From contig CANGMI010000001.1 of assembly GCA_947455195.1 (NCBI GenBank), forward strand, positions 62,001 to 126,000: a stretch of DNA of 64,000 nucleotides. The letters are read 5' to 3'. Every line of letters begins with the position of its first letter. The stretch's first letter is position 1. The notes beneath the pieces are model-generated. The model ran no database searches. It worked only from the letters and a program-made list of their open reading frames with translations, and had not been told where the DNA came from. Shown here in pieces: positions 47,224 through 56,251 of the stretch. This DNA comes from Pseudomonadota bacterium (GTDB lineage Bacteria > Pseudomonadota > Gammaproteobacteria > Burkholderiales > SG8-39). The translations under genes were made by a program, and so were the position numbers.

Positions 47224-48003
47224 TCAGGCCGTCGCGAACGCCCGCAGAAGGCGACAGAACTCGGCGGGTTGCTCGATGGGGGGCAGGTGTCCGCAGGCCG
47301 CGAGGATGTCGACACGCGCCTGCGGAATGAGCCGGGCAAATTCCGCTGCGTAACCGGCCGGGATCACCTTGTCAGCCTCACCCCAGATGATCTGGGTGGG
47401 CACGTCAACGCGATGCAGCCACTTGTGAAGATGCGGATCGAAGAGTCGGGGTTCCCATGCAAGCTTGGCCACCGTGAACTGGTTCTTGATCATCGCCTCG
47501 TTCTCGTCGGGGCTCAGCACCTGGGCCAGCATCCGATCGGCGATCGACTGATCGACAAAGAGGTTGCGCACGCGTTCTTCGGGTGACCACAGAAAGATGT
47601 CGCCGCGGCGCAAGCCCGGCACGTAGAGCCCCGAGGGGCCGACGACCGAGACCGCACCGATGCGCGCCGTGCTGCGCACGGCGATTTCGAGTGCCAGCCA
47701 GCCCCCGATCGAGGACCCGACGAGCAGCACGTCGGTCAGATCGAGCCTCTCGAGAAAGTCGAGGTAGAAGAAAGCCATGTCATGGATGTTGTCGAGCCAG
47801 GCCGGTTCGTCGGACGCACCAAACCCCGGATGCTCGGGCACCACGACGTCGTGATCGCGCGCCAGGTCAGCCATGAACGGGGCAATGCCCGCCGCGCCGC
47901 TCGCCCCGTGAAGATACAGCAGGGTACGGCCAGCCCCACCCCGCCGCACCGAAGTACGACAGCCGTTCACGTCAATCATCGAATGCGAAAAAGCGTCCGC
48001 CAT
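47224..48003 (-). CDS. Alpha/beta-fold hydrolase
   Basis: 259-residue alpha/beta hydrolase of the meta-cleavage-hydrolase or esterase type. Oxyanion region LLYLHGASGAAG, nucleophile Ser in VGSSIGGWLA, acid Asp in GEADKVIP and His in ACGHLPPIE complete the triad. Substrate unknown; sequence context does not fix it. The ATG at 48001-48003 (MADAFSHS) is chosen over an upstream in-frame ATG because the upstream frame is Arg/Cys-rich. Confidence 0.88.
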   Translation of the reverse strand: MADAFSHSMIDVNGCRTSVRRGGAGRTLLYLHGASGAAGIAPFMADLARDHDVVVPEHPGFGASDEPAWLDNIHDMAFFYLDFLERLDLTDVLLVGSSIGGWLALEIAVRSTARIGAVSVVGPSGLYVPGLRRGDIFLWSPEERVRNLFVDQSIADRMLAQVLSPDENEAMIKNQFTVAKLAWEPRLFDPHLHKWLHRVDVPTQIIWGEADKVIPAGYAAEFARLIPQARVDILAACGHLPPIEQPAEFCRLLRAFATA

Positions 48004-48150
48004 GCTGCCCACCCTGATCCGTTGCCTGAACAAGCCCGCCGATTGGCGCACGCTATCCGATAACGCAGCGCGCGGCAAGCAGGCCGGCGATGCACGCCGT
48101 GCCAGCCACTCATGCGACAATCGGGCCATCCTTGTGGGAGTATCCCGCGC

Positions 48151-49518
48151 ATGTCCCGTTCGCTCCTGTCAGACCTCGCTCGCCGGTTGCGGTCGCTGCT
48201 CGCACCCATCGCCTTCGGGTTGCTGGCCGGTTGCGGTGGTGCGAAAGCGCCCGACACCGCGCCCACCGTTGCCTCGGTCACGGCAGGCGACGGGCAGGTC
48301 ATCGTGGTTTTCCAGCAGGATCCAAGCCTGTCTTACTGGATCTTCGGCGCCAATTCGCCCAGCATTTCGATCAAGGACTGGTTCAATCTGCCGCACGCGG
48401 TTTCGCTGCATCCGTCCTACTCGCCACAGATCTTCGGCGGACTGCTCAACACGGTCGGCGCCTACACCTTCATCATGAATGCGACGTCGAACGGCAGTCC
48501 GGCCGGTCCGACGAGTCCGGTATTCACGGCAACGCCGCGCCTTGCCGGCAACACCTGGAACGACTACACCGGGGCCGGTGGCTTCCCTGCTGCCAACATG
48601 AAGGCAATGGCCTTTGCGCCGGGCGCCTATCCGCTCGCCTACCAGAGCGGCACCTACCTTGCTGCGGGTGCGGGCGGTGCGGTCTACACCTCGGTCGACC
48701 TGCCCTACGCGGCCGCGCTCGGACAGGCACCGACCTGGACCCTGCGCAACTCGACCCTGTCGAGCAACCTGAATGCAGCAGTCTGGACCGGGAGCGCGTT
48801 TGTGGTGGCGGGCGACAACGGCAGCGTTGCCTGGACCACCGATGGCAGCACCTGGACACAGCCGAGCGGCATGGTCTTCAACCTCACCGGCGGTGGTACG
48901 GTTGCGCAGGCCGACATCACATTCCGCGGCCTCACCTACTCGGCCAACGCCTACGTCGCAGCCACCAGCGTAGCAACCGGCGGGGCGCCCAGCGCCATGA
49001 TCTTCACCTCGAACGATCTGGTGACCTGGACCCAGCAAGCATCCACGGTGGTTCCGATCTCCGCCAACCTCAACTGGGCGGGCATCTTGCCCGGGGCCTA
49101 CTGCATCGTCGGCGATGGCGGCGCTCTTTTCACAAGCAGCGATGCCGTCAACTGGACCAATTACAGCATCAGCGGCGGTGCCAATCTGCGTGGCGGCGCC
49201 GGCGGCATCGCATCGAATGCCGGGGGCGTGACCTACGCCGTGGTTGTCGGCGATGGCGGCAAGGTCTATTCGACGACCGACGGCATCAACTGGACAGCCG
49301 CCAGCAGCACCCCGGCCGGTTCGACCCACCTGCGTTCAGTGACCTTCGGATCGCGCTTCATGGCGGTGGGTGATGCAGGCACGGTGATTTTCAGCGATGA
49401 CGGCCTCACCTGGTCGGCACCGACAAATCCACCCTCGGGTACGCTGCGGGCGACGCTCTACGCGCTTGGCGCCTATGTCGCGGTGGGCGATGGCGGAAAA
49501 CTCGTCGCCGCATACTGA
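48151..49518 (+). CDS. Lipoprotein with Ycf48/BNR-like beta-propeller repeats
   Basis: Predicted outer-membrane lipoprotein of 455 residues, with LLAGC lipobox (Cys28). After a short fibronectin-like strand region (APTVASVTAGDGQVIVVF) come repeated units of the type G-GG-x-V-Y-T-S-x-D-G-x-x-W-T, for example GGAVYTSVDL, NGSVAWTTDGSTWT, GGALFTSSDAVNWT, GGKVYSTTDGINWT and AGTVIFSDDGLTWS, about six in all. Such repeats form a beta-propeller seen in Ycf48, sortilin-like and sialidase (BNR) proteins. No catalytic residues are evident. A role in surface binding is possible; no operon partner points to a function. Confidence 0.75.
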   Translation: MSRSLLSDLARRLRSLLAPIAFGLLAGCGGAKAPDTAPTVASVTAGDGQVIVVFQQDPSLSYWIFGANSPSISIKDWFNLPHAVSLHPSYSPQIFGGLLNTVGAYTFIMNATSNGSPAGPTSPVFTATPRLAGNTWNDYTGAGGFPAANMKAMAFAPGAYPLAYQSGTYLAAGAGGAVYTSVDLPYAAALGQAPTWTLRNSTLSSNLNAAVWTGSAFVVAGDNGSVAWTTDGSTWTQPSGMVFNLTGGGTVAQADITFRGLTYSANAYVAATSVATGGAPSAMIFTSNDLVTWTQQASTVVPISANLNWAGILPGAYCIVGDGGALFTSSDAVNWTNYSISGGANLRGGAGGIASNAGGVTYAVVVGDGGKVYSTTDGINWTAASSTPAGSTHLRSVTFGSRFMAVGDAGTVIFSDDGLTWSAPTNPPSGTLRATLYALGAYVAVGDGGKLVAAY

Positions 49519-49556
49519 CAGCCGCGCGAAAGGGGCGAGGCAGCTGCCAACCGACG

Positions 49557-49591
49557 CCCTCACGCGTGCAGTCAGTCAGGCTGCGTGAGGG
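49557..49591. terminator. Long-loop hairpin between lipoprotein gene and folE
   Basis: CCCTCACGC (49557-49565) and GCGTGAGGG (49583-49591) form a perfect 9-bp stem with a 17-base loop, spanning the folE stop. It lies between converging genes but lacks a T tract. Confidence 0.3.
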
Positions 49592-50216
49592 TCAGAAACT
49601 CCGCGCGCAGGGGCGCGCTGGTGCGCAGTTCGCCCAGCATGGCCGAGGTCACGGTCTCGGTGCCCGCCACACTGATGCCCCTTGACTCCATGCACATGTG
49701 GCGGCAGCGCAGCACGACACCCACCGCCTTGGCGTCGAGATGTTCGACGAGCGTCTGCGCGATCTGCTGGGTCAGACGCTCCTGCACCTGGAGTCGCGCC
49801 GCAAAGCAGTCGACCAGACGCTTGAGTTTCGAGAGCCCCACGATACGGCCCGAGGGCAGATACCCAACCGTTGCATGACCGAAGAAGGGTGCCAGATGGT
49901 GCTCGCAATGCGAGTACACCGGAATGCGCCGCACCACGATGAGTTCGTTGTACCGCTCACCGCCATCGGAAAAGGTCTTGAGGATGGAGGCCGGGTCCTC
50001 CGTATAGCCGCGGGTCCAGTGCTGCCAGGCGCGTGCCATCCGATCAGGGGTCTCGACGAGGCCCTGACGCTGGGGATCTTCGCCCAGGTGAGACAGCAAG
50101 CGCCTGAAGTCGGCTACCCCGAAGGCTGCTTCCGAGGTGCTCCTGGGTGAGGTACGGGCGGCCGGTCGGACAGCCTTTGCCGCCGGACTCGTCGCCGGCT
50201 TGCGCAATGTTGCCAA
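49572..50216 (-). CDS. folE: GTP cyclohydrolase I (TTG start)
   Basis: First enzyme of folate biosynthesis, converting GTP to dihydroneopterin triphosphate. 214 residues. Zinc ligands Cys and His in YSHCEHHLAPFFG and the second Cys in LRCRHMCMESRG are intact, as are VGLSKLKRLVD and QERLTQQIAQTL. The start is TTG at 50214-50216, with AGGAGA six bases upstream; the frame is open further, but there is no other well-placed ribosome site. The first ~30 residues are basic and Ala-rich. Confidence 0.94.
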   Translation of the reverse strand: MATLRKPATSPAAKAVRPAARTSPRSTSEAAFGVADFRRLLSHLGEDPQRQGLVETPDRMARAWQHWTRGYTEDPASILKTFSDGGERYNELIVVRRIPVYSHCEHHLAPFFGHATVGYLPSGRIVGLSKLKRLVDCFAARLQVQERLTQQIAQTLVEHLDAKAVGVVLRCRHMCMESRGISVAGTETVTSAMLGELRTSAPLRAEFLTLTQPD

Positions 50217-50375
50217 TTGAGTCTCCTGAACGAATGTTCGACATCGTACTCCGAGCATCACATGGCTGCGCGACAGGCAGCCGACGAAATGCTGATCCGA
50301 TGGATGGCGCCACGCCATGCTGCGGGCACGGATACCCGGGCACTTTCCGGGCCTCGAGCAGACCTGCGGGTCGAC

Positions 50376-51857
50376 CTAAGCCCGCGGCCGGGAAACGACA
50401 TACGACTCATCCTGGAACCACAGCCCCCCGTACTCTCGCAGCACCTCGCGGGTGACTTCGAGATAGCGACCCCCTGCGAGGACCTCGTTGAGGCGCTGGT
50501 CTTCGATCTGGGCCACATACACAGCCGCGTTCCAGGCAGCGAACAGGGTGGATGTGCCGATCGAATTGCCGATCTCGGTCGGCAACGTGTGCATGTCATA
50601 GCGGAAGATGGAACGCTCGTCGGCGTAGGCGTTGAAATTGAAGTGCTGCGCCGCCGTGCCCAGACTGGTCTTGAGCGCCTTCAGCAGATCGTGCCGATCG
50701 CTGGTGTACGGATTCTCGCCCGGCCAGATGCGCTGCACCAGATCAAGCCCCGGATCGGCGCCCCGGGCATGAATGCCGAGCAGGCGTCCCCCGGGGCCCA
50801 GACTGCGCGCGAGCGGCGCGAGTACCCGATCGGCCTTGAAGCTCAGGGGCACCCGCAGGCGATACGGTTGCGATGCCATCACGAGATCGTAATCGGCCCG
50901 CACGGCGCCACGCCGGGCGATGGTGTCATCGAGCAGGAACCGGTAATCGTCGCGGTAGATCACGAGCACAACCGGGCGCTCATGGAGCGGATTGCCGGTG
51001 ATCGGACTGGCCCGTACTGTCCAGTTGCGCGTGAGGAACGGATCAAGGTCGGTGATCTGCTGCTCGAACTCGTGAGCCGTCGTCCCCTTGAGGGCGACTT
51101 CGTGCCAGACCATCGAACTGGCGTCTGCCGGGGAACGGGGCAGCAACCAGGGGGCCTCGGCATAGGACAGATTGGTGAGAACGAGCACCGATGCAGGATG
51201 CTCGAAGAACCGGTCGGGCATCTTCTCGAGGGTAAGACGCACGTCCTCCAGACTGATTTCCTTGCCGACGATGTAGAACGGCAGCGTCGCAAAACGCCGG
51301 TGCATCTCGCGCATGACCCGGGCGAGAACGGTGCCATCACCCACGCCAGCATCGAAGAGCCGGATGGCCGGAGGGCGCGGACGCAGGTGTGCCAGTTCAA
51401 GCCCCACGCGCCGGGCAATCACCGACTTCTCACTGCAGGTATTCACGAACAGGAGGTACTTCTGCCGGTTGTCGTAGAAGCGGAAGTTGCCAGTGCCGCT
51501 CGCACCCTCAGGCGTCGAGGTCAGCCCGAGCCCGGTCATGCCGGCCGCTATCGGTTCGAACGTCACTGCGGATGATGCCGAGGGCGACGAGGGCGATGAT
51601 GACCCGCTGCCCCCCGCCAACCGGCGTAGCGTCAAGGGGACGCGCCCGGGTGCCACGCTGCGCAACGTTTGCACGGGGGTCAGTGCAAGAAAGGCCTGCA
51701 CGCGCACCAGGGTCTGGTGACGCACGCGCCCGCCCGCGCGCAGGCGCGGTACGAACTTGCCATCGTTGACCGCCAGGCGACCAAAGGTGGATTCGGCAAG
51801 ACCATGGCGACCGCAGAAGGCCGCGATGTCAGCGAGCAGGTCGGTGGGTTGAGTCAC
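50376..51857 (-). CDS. HTH-methyltransferase fusion protein of unknown function
   Basis: 493 residues. N-terminal ~60 residues look like a helix-turn-helix: FCGRHGLAESTFGRLAVNDG then RLRAGGRVRHQTLVRVQAFL. A Ser/Pro linker (82-98) leads to a large C-terminal part with a class I SAM methyltransferase motif FDAGVGDGT (168-176). Later motifs include IVGKEISLEDVRLTLEKMPDRFF and a post-catalytic segment LAPLARSLGPGGRLLGIHARG. The stretch FRFYDNRQKYLLFVNTCSEKSVIARR before the SAM motif is unusual for standard methyltransferases. GTG start at 51855-51857 with GCGGAGG seven bases upstream. Substrate and DNA-binding role unknown; it precedes folE by 159 bases on the same strand. Confidence 0.78.
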   Translation of the reverse strand: MTQPTDLLADIAAFCGRHGLAESTFGRLAVNDGKFVPRLRAGGRVRHQTLVRVQAFLALTPVQTLRSVAPGRVPLTLRRLAGGSGSSSPSSPSASSAVTFEPIAAGMTGLGLTSTPEGASGTGNFRFYDNRQKYLLFVNTCSEKSVIARRVGLELAHLRPRPPAIRLFDAGVGDGTVLARVMREMHRRFATLPFYIVGKEISLEDVRLTLEKMPDRFFEHPASVLVLTNLSYAEAPWLLPRSPADASSMVWHEVALKGTTAHEFEQQITDLDPFLTRNWTVRASPITGNPLHERPVVLVIYRDDYRFLLDDTIARRGAVRADYDLVMASQPYRLRVPLSFKADRVLAPLARSLGPGGRLLGIHARGADPGLDLVQRIWPGENPYTSDRHDLLKALKTSLGTAAQHFNFNAYADERSIFRYDMHTLPTEIGNSIGTSTLFAAWNAAVYVAQIEDQRLNEVLAGGRYLEVTREVLREYGGLWFQDESYVVSRPRA

Positions 51858-52035
51858 GGGCAGCCTCCGCGTCGATGCGCCCGACGAAGCGATACGACAT
51901 CAGCGCGCCTCCAATCGGGCGCAGAGCATCCCACGCCACGGAGCGGATTTCAAACGGCATCACCCCCGGTGGCCCCTTCTGGTACATCGGCGTCACTCCG
52001 GGTACCCTACCGGGCTCGACCATGAGGAGACAACG

Positions 52036-53760
52036 ATGTCGATCAAGGGAATGACCGGAGCCGAAGCGGTCCTGCGCAGCCTGCGCAAGATGGGTGTCGA
52101 GCGGATCTTTGCATCGCCGGGATCGGAATGGGCCGCCCTTTGGGAAGCTCTGGCACGGCCCTGGGCCGAAGGCGAAATTCCGGACTATCTGTCGACCCGT
52201 CACGAAGAGACCGCGGTGGCCATGGCCGTCGGCTACGCGAAATCGACCGGAAAACTGCCTGCCGTGGTCATCCACACGACGGTTGGTTCGCTCCACGGCA
52301 CGATGGCCATGCGCCAGGCACTGCACGAGCGCATCCCGATGGTGATTCTCGCGGGTGAGTCGATCGGCTTTGGTGAGTACGACGACCGTGACCCGGGCCC
52401 GCAGTGGCACCGCGTGCTGGCCGATGTGGGCGGGCCTGCCCGCCTGGTCGAACCGGTGGTCAAGTGGAGTTTCGGCATCAACCTGCCCGATATCGTGCCC
52501 GAGACGATACAGCGTGCCTGCCAGATCGCGACCGCAACACCACGCGGCCCGGTGTTCGTGTCGGTGCCCATGGAGTACCTCTTTGCGACGATGAAAAAGG
52601 AAGCCCCCGTCGCAACGCTGAGCCGCCTGCCCCAGGCCGATGACGACTCGATTCGCGAGATTGCAGAGGCTCTGATCGCTGCCCGCAAACCCATCATCAT
52701 CACCGAAGATGCGGGCGAAAGCACGGCAGCGGTTCGGCATCTGGTCAAGCTGGCCGAACGACTGGGCGCACCGGTGGTCGAGGCCTGGCATCCGAGCTAT
52801 GTGAACTTTCCGCGCCAGCACCCGCTCTATGCCGGCAGCGGCCGCACCGAACACGTCGAGAGTTATCTGAAGGACGCCGACCTTGCACTGCTCGTCGACT
52901 GCAAGCTGCCCTGGCATCCGCCCTCGCGCAACCCGAACCCGGCGTGCCGCATCATCCGGATTGGCGAAGACCCGTTCTTCCAGAGTACGCCCTACCTCGG
53001 GGTACCCTCGGACATGGTGGCTGCAGGCAGCACCGAGCGTGCCCTCGAACGACTGGCGGCGACTGTCGCGCGCAAGATTCCGGCCGACGCGCGCGCAGCC
53101 TCGATCAAGCGCTGGGGCAAACTGCACGAGGCACGTCGTGCAGCCGTCCTCGCCGACCTCGCCTCCACCGGATCGCTCCCCGCCATCGAGACACGCTGGG
53201 TCGCCCACGAACTGAACGCTGTGCTGCCCCCGAAGGCCATGGTGGTCAACGAGACCATCACCCACCGGCCCGTCCTCGCCCAGGCCCTCACGCGCGTCGG
53301 TCCGGGCGAGTACTACGAATCAACCCTCGGTGGTCTGGGCATGGGCACCGGCGTCGCACTCGGGGTGAAGGCCGCCTACCCCGATCGACCGGTGATCCTC
53401 ACGATCGGTGACGGGTCGTTCAACTACAACCCGATTACCGGTGCGTTTGGTGTCTGTCAGGAACACGGTCTGCCGATCATGGTGGTGATCTTCGACAACG
53501 CGGGCTACCTGTCGCAACGCACCGACATCGCCATTCACTTTCCCAAGGGCCGCGCGATGCGCACGAAGACCTTCACCGGCACCTCGATCGCGCCACGGCC
53601 GGACTATGCGATGCTGATGCAGGCCTATGGAGGCTATGGCGAAGCCGTGGAGAAGCCCGCTGATGTACGGCCTGCCCTGCTGCGCGGGTTGGCTGCGCTC
53701 AAGCGTGGACAAGCTTCCCTCATCGACATGCGACTCACCGCCATCAACGGCGACGCCTGA
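52036..53760 (+). CDS. Thiamine-diphosphate-dependent enzyme (benzoylformate decarboxylase/acetolactate synthase family)
   Basis: ThDP enzyme of 574 residues with three domains. The activating Glu is in STRHEETAVAMAVG, and the cofactor motif GDGSFNYNPITG ends with IFDNAGYL. The segment VIHTTVGSLHGTMAM aligns in position with the loop holding the active His of benzoylformate decarboxylase, and SPGSEWAALWEA with its Ser loop. It most likely decarboxylates or ligates a 2-oxo acid; the substrate is unknown. ATG follows GAGGAGACAACG. It converges on an enolase-superfamily gene, with a zinc alcohol dehydrogenase and Bug receptor beyond. Confidence 0.88.
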   Translation: MSIKGMTGAEAVLRSLRKMGVERIFASPGSEWAALWEALARPWAEGEIPDYLSTRHEETAVAMAVGYAKSTGKLPAVVIHTTVGSLHGTMAMRQALHERIPMVILAGESIGFGEYDDRDPGPQWHRVLADVGGPARLVEPVVKWSFGINLPDIVPETIQRACQIATATPRGPVFVSVPMEYLFATMKKEAPVATLSRLPQADDDSIREIAEALIAARKPIIITEDAGESTAAVRHLVKLAERLGAPVVEAWHPSYVNFPRQHPLYAGSGRTEHVESYLKDADLALLVDCKLPWHPPSRNPNPACRIIRIGEDPFFQSTPYLGVPSDMVAAGSTERALERLAATVARKIPADARAASIKRWGKLHEARRAAVLADLASTGSLPAIETRWVAHELNAVLPPKAMVVNETITHRPVLAQALTRVGPGEYYESTLGGLGMGTGVALGVKAAYPDRPVILTIGDGSFNYNPITGAFGVCQEHGLPIMVVIFDNAGYLSQRTDIAIHFPKGRAMRTKTFTGTSIAPRPDYAMLMQAYGGYGEAVEKPADVRPALLRGLAALKRGQASLIDMRLTAINGDA

Positions 53761-53790
53761 GGGTCTGGCAGAAGCGGCGTGCTGCCGGGC

Positions 53791-54987
53791 TCAGGCGAGG
53801 GTCACCGATACCGGTGACCCCAGGGCATGTCGCGCCACCGCGTCCCAGTCGACCTCGGCTGAAAGGTCGGCACTGGCAGGCAACCGGATGGCGCCCCCCA
53901 CGACGACCGGGACCACCTTGCAGACCTGGGCGGCCATGCCGAGAAAGAAGGTCTGCTCGGCGGGCAGCGAGTGGATGGGAGCGATGGCTGCCGCCTGCTG
54001 CAGGCTGATCAGGGTACCCAGCGCACTCTCGGCATAGATGCCCACAGCGGTCATCGCACCCGCCGCACGCGCGAGGCTGCTGATGGCCCGGGTCTCGCCA
54101 AGGCCCACCCGTGCCGGCTTGGCCGAGAGCGCCCGTGCGCCACGCTCGAGGTAGAGCGAAGCATCCATGGCTGAGGTGCAACTGCGGTCCACCAGAATCG
54201 GCAAGGCACTTCCCGCCTGCAACTGCTCGAACGCCCGATCGGGTGCGAGCGGGCAGGGGTCCTCGGCGACGGTCACACCTGCCGCCAGAAGCGCATCAAG
54301 GTAGGCGGGTGCCTCGGCTCGCGGGTAGGCACTGTTGGCATCCACCGAGCAGGCAACCGCGCCCCCCACGGCCGCGCGTATCTCGGCGAGCGCCGCCAGA
54401 TCGAGCGCGCGTCCCTGCCCGCCCTTCACCTTGAGATGGCGAAAGCCGTGGCGCTCGCAGACCATCGCTGCCTCACGAGCCATCGCAAGCGGTGCCTGGC
54501 GGGTGACGGTCCAGGTGAGGTCAACCGAATCGGTACCCCCCCAGAGCCGCCACAACGGTTCGTCCGCCACCGCAGCGGCGAGCGTCCAGCAGGCGGTCTG
54601 TGCGAGGCCGCGTGCCATGCGGTTCTCGGCCAGCGGCTCGAGCGCACGCGCGACCGCAACCGGATCGCATGCATCGACGCCGGCGAGGCGTGGCATGACG
54701 ACATCTTCGAGTGCTGCCGCCAGGGAGCGTGGTGATACCCCGCTCCAGGTGTCCTTCAGCGTGCCCTCGGCAACCCCGCGCCGCCCCTCGCTGTCTTCGA
54801 TGCACAGGAGCGCGTAGATACCGGAGGACTCGATCGCATTGGCCCAGCGCACCTCACGCCGATAGGGCAACTCGTAGCAGTGCAAGGACCAGCGCCGGAG
54901 TCGGCCGATGCCGCGAGCGGGTAATGAGGTCGGGTCGTTCAAGGAGTCTGGCCGGTTGCCTGTGCGGGGCTCGACCGGGACAGGCAC
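53791..54987 (-). CDS. Enolase-superfamily (mandelate racemase/muconate lactonising) enzyme
   Basis: About 398 residues. Metal ligands appear as Asp in SVDANSAY, Glu in VAEDPCP and Asp in LVDRSC; the general bases are Lys in HLKVKGGQG and Lys in SAKPARVG, which is the KxK plus K pattern of the muconate-lactonising/dipeptide-epimerase subgroup rather than the Lys/His dyad of mandelate racemase. It would abstract a proton alpha to a carboxylate. Start GTG at 54985-54987 is uncertain: the first ~30 residues are Pro/Arg-rich, and a TTG about 40 bases downstream is possible. It converges on the ThDP gene (30 bases). Confidence 0.87.
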   Translation of the reverse strand: MPVPVEPRTGNRPDSLNDPTSLPARGIGRLRRWSLHCYELPYRREVRWANAIESSGIYALLCIEDSEGRRGVAEGTLKDTWSGVSPRSLAAALEDVVMPRLAGVDACDPVAVARALEPLAENRMARGLAQTACWTLAAAVADEPLWRLWGGTDSVDLTWTVTRQAPLAMAREAAMVCERHGFRHLKVKGGQGRALDLAALAEIRAAVGGAVACSVDANSAYPRAEAPAYLDALLAAGVTVAEDPCPLAPDRAFEQLQAGSALPILVDRSCTSAMDASLYLERGARALSAKPARVGLGETRAISSLARAAGAMTAVGIYAESALGTLISLQQAAAIAPIHSLPAEQTFFLGMAAQVCKVVPVVVGGAIRLPASADLSAEVDWDAVARHALGSPVSVTLA

Positions 54988-55113
54988 GAGCCCACGAGCG
55001 CACGATACCAGTTCCAGCGGTCAGGCCAGCTTGCACCCTGCAGGCGCCCCCCGTAGCATCGCGGGCACACGTGCAGAGGCACGGACGACCGCGCACCACC
55101 CCGGAGACAGCCC

Positions 55114-56238
55114 ATGCAGATTCGAGCCGCAGTCCTGCGAGCGATGGGGGCGCCGATGCCCTACGCGCAGTCACGGCCGCTTGCCATCGAGACCCTCGAA
55201 CTCGCACCGCCGGGTCCGGGTGAGGTGCTCGTTCGCATCGGTGCTGCGGGTCTGTGCCACTCCGACCTGTCGGTCATCAATGGCGACAGGCCTCGCCCCA
55301 TGCCGATGGCACTCGGACATGAAGCGGCAGGCGTGGTCGAAGCACTGGGAGCAGGCGTCACGGACCTCGTGCGCGGCGACCACGTGGTGCTGGTCTTCGT
55401 ACCCAGTTGCGGGCACTGTGCCCCATGCGCCGAGGGCCGCCCCGCCCTGTGCGAACCCGGTGCAGCGGCCAACGGCGGCGGTACGCTCCTCTCGGGCGAG
55501 CGTCGACTCAGTCGTGGCGACGCGCCCATCAACCATCACCTGGGCTGTTCGGTCTTTGCCGAATACGCCACGGTATCCCGCCGATCGCTCGTGCGCATCG
55601 AACGCGACCTTCCCCTGCATCAGGCCGCCCTCTTCGGCTGCGCGGTACTGACCGGGGTCGGCGCCGTGGTGAACACTGCGCACGTGCAGGCGGGGAGCTC
55701 AGTCGCCGTCATCGGGCTGGGCGGCGTTGGACTCGCCTCGGTGATGGGCGCGCACGCGGCCGGCGCGCGACGCATCGTCGCGATCGACCTTGCCCCGGCC
55801 AAACTGGCCCTGGCCCGAGAGCTGGGCGCAACCGATGCATTCGATGCCCGCGATCCCGATTGCGTTGCGCAGGTACGGGCCGCCACCGGGGGCGGGGTCG
55901 ACTATGCCTTCGAACTGGCCGGTGCAGTGCGTGCGCTCGATACCGCCTGGCGCGTCACGCGACGTGGCGGCATGACCGTGACGGCCGGACTCCCGCCACC
56001 GGATGCGGCCTTTGCCTTGCCCGCTGTCGCTCTGGTGGCCGAAGAGCGTACGCTCAAGGGCAGCTATATCGGCACCTGCGTACCCTCGCGGGATATCCCC
56101 CGCTACATCGACCTGTTTCGCCAGGGTCGCCTGCCGGTCGACCGCCTGCTGAGCGGGCGACTCGCCCTGGACGACATCAACCAGGGGTTCGACCGACTGG
56201 CCAGCGGCGAGGCAGTGCGTCAGGTCATCGAATTCTGA
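55114..56238 (+). CDS. Zinc-dependent alcohol dehydrogenase (MDR family)
   Basis: Medium-chain dehydrogenase of 374 residues. Catalytic zinc ligands Cys in AGLCHSD, His and Glu in LGHEAAG, and Cys in LFGCAVLTG; structural zinc from CGHCAPCAEGRPALC; NAD-binding GLGGVGLASVMG. It resembles class III/benzyl-alcohol dehydrogenase branches. It oxidises an alcohol or reduces an aldehyde, which would fit the product of a ThDP decarboxylase nearby. The stop is 13 bases before the Bug gene on the same strand. Confidence 0.9.
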   Translation: MQIRAAVLRAMGAPMPYAQSRPLAIETLELAPPGPGEVLVRIGAAGLCHSDLSVINGDRPRPMPMALGHEAAGVVEALGAGVTDLVRGDHVVLVFVPSCGHCAPCAEGRPALCEPGAAANGGGTLLSGERRLSRGDAPINHHLGCSVFAEYATVSRRSLVRIERDLPLHQAALFGCAVLTGVGAVVNTAHVQAGSSVAVIGLGGVGLASVMGAHAAGARRIVAIDLAPAKLALARELGATDAFDARDPDCVAQVRAATGGGVDYAFELAGAVRALDTAWRVTRRGGMTVTAGLPPPDAAFALPAVALVAEERTLKGSYIGTCVPSRDIPRYIDLFRQGRLPVDRLLSGRLALDDINQGFDRLASGEAVRQVIEF

Positions 56239-56251
56239 ACGAGGTCTCGAC

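Noticed and set aside
51829-53265. 478-residue minus-strand frame
   Set aside because: Antisense to the ThDP enzyme with intact cofactor motif; no family features.
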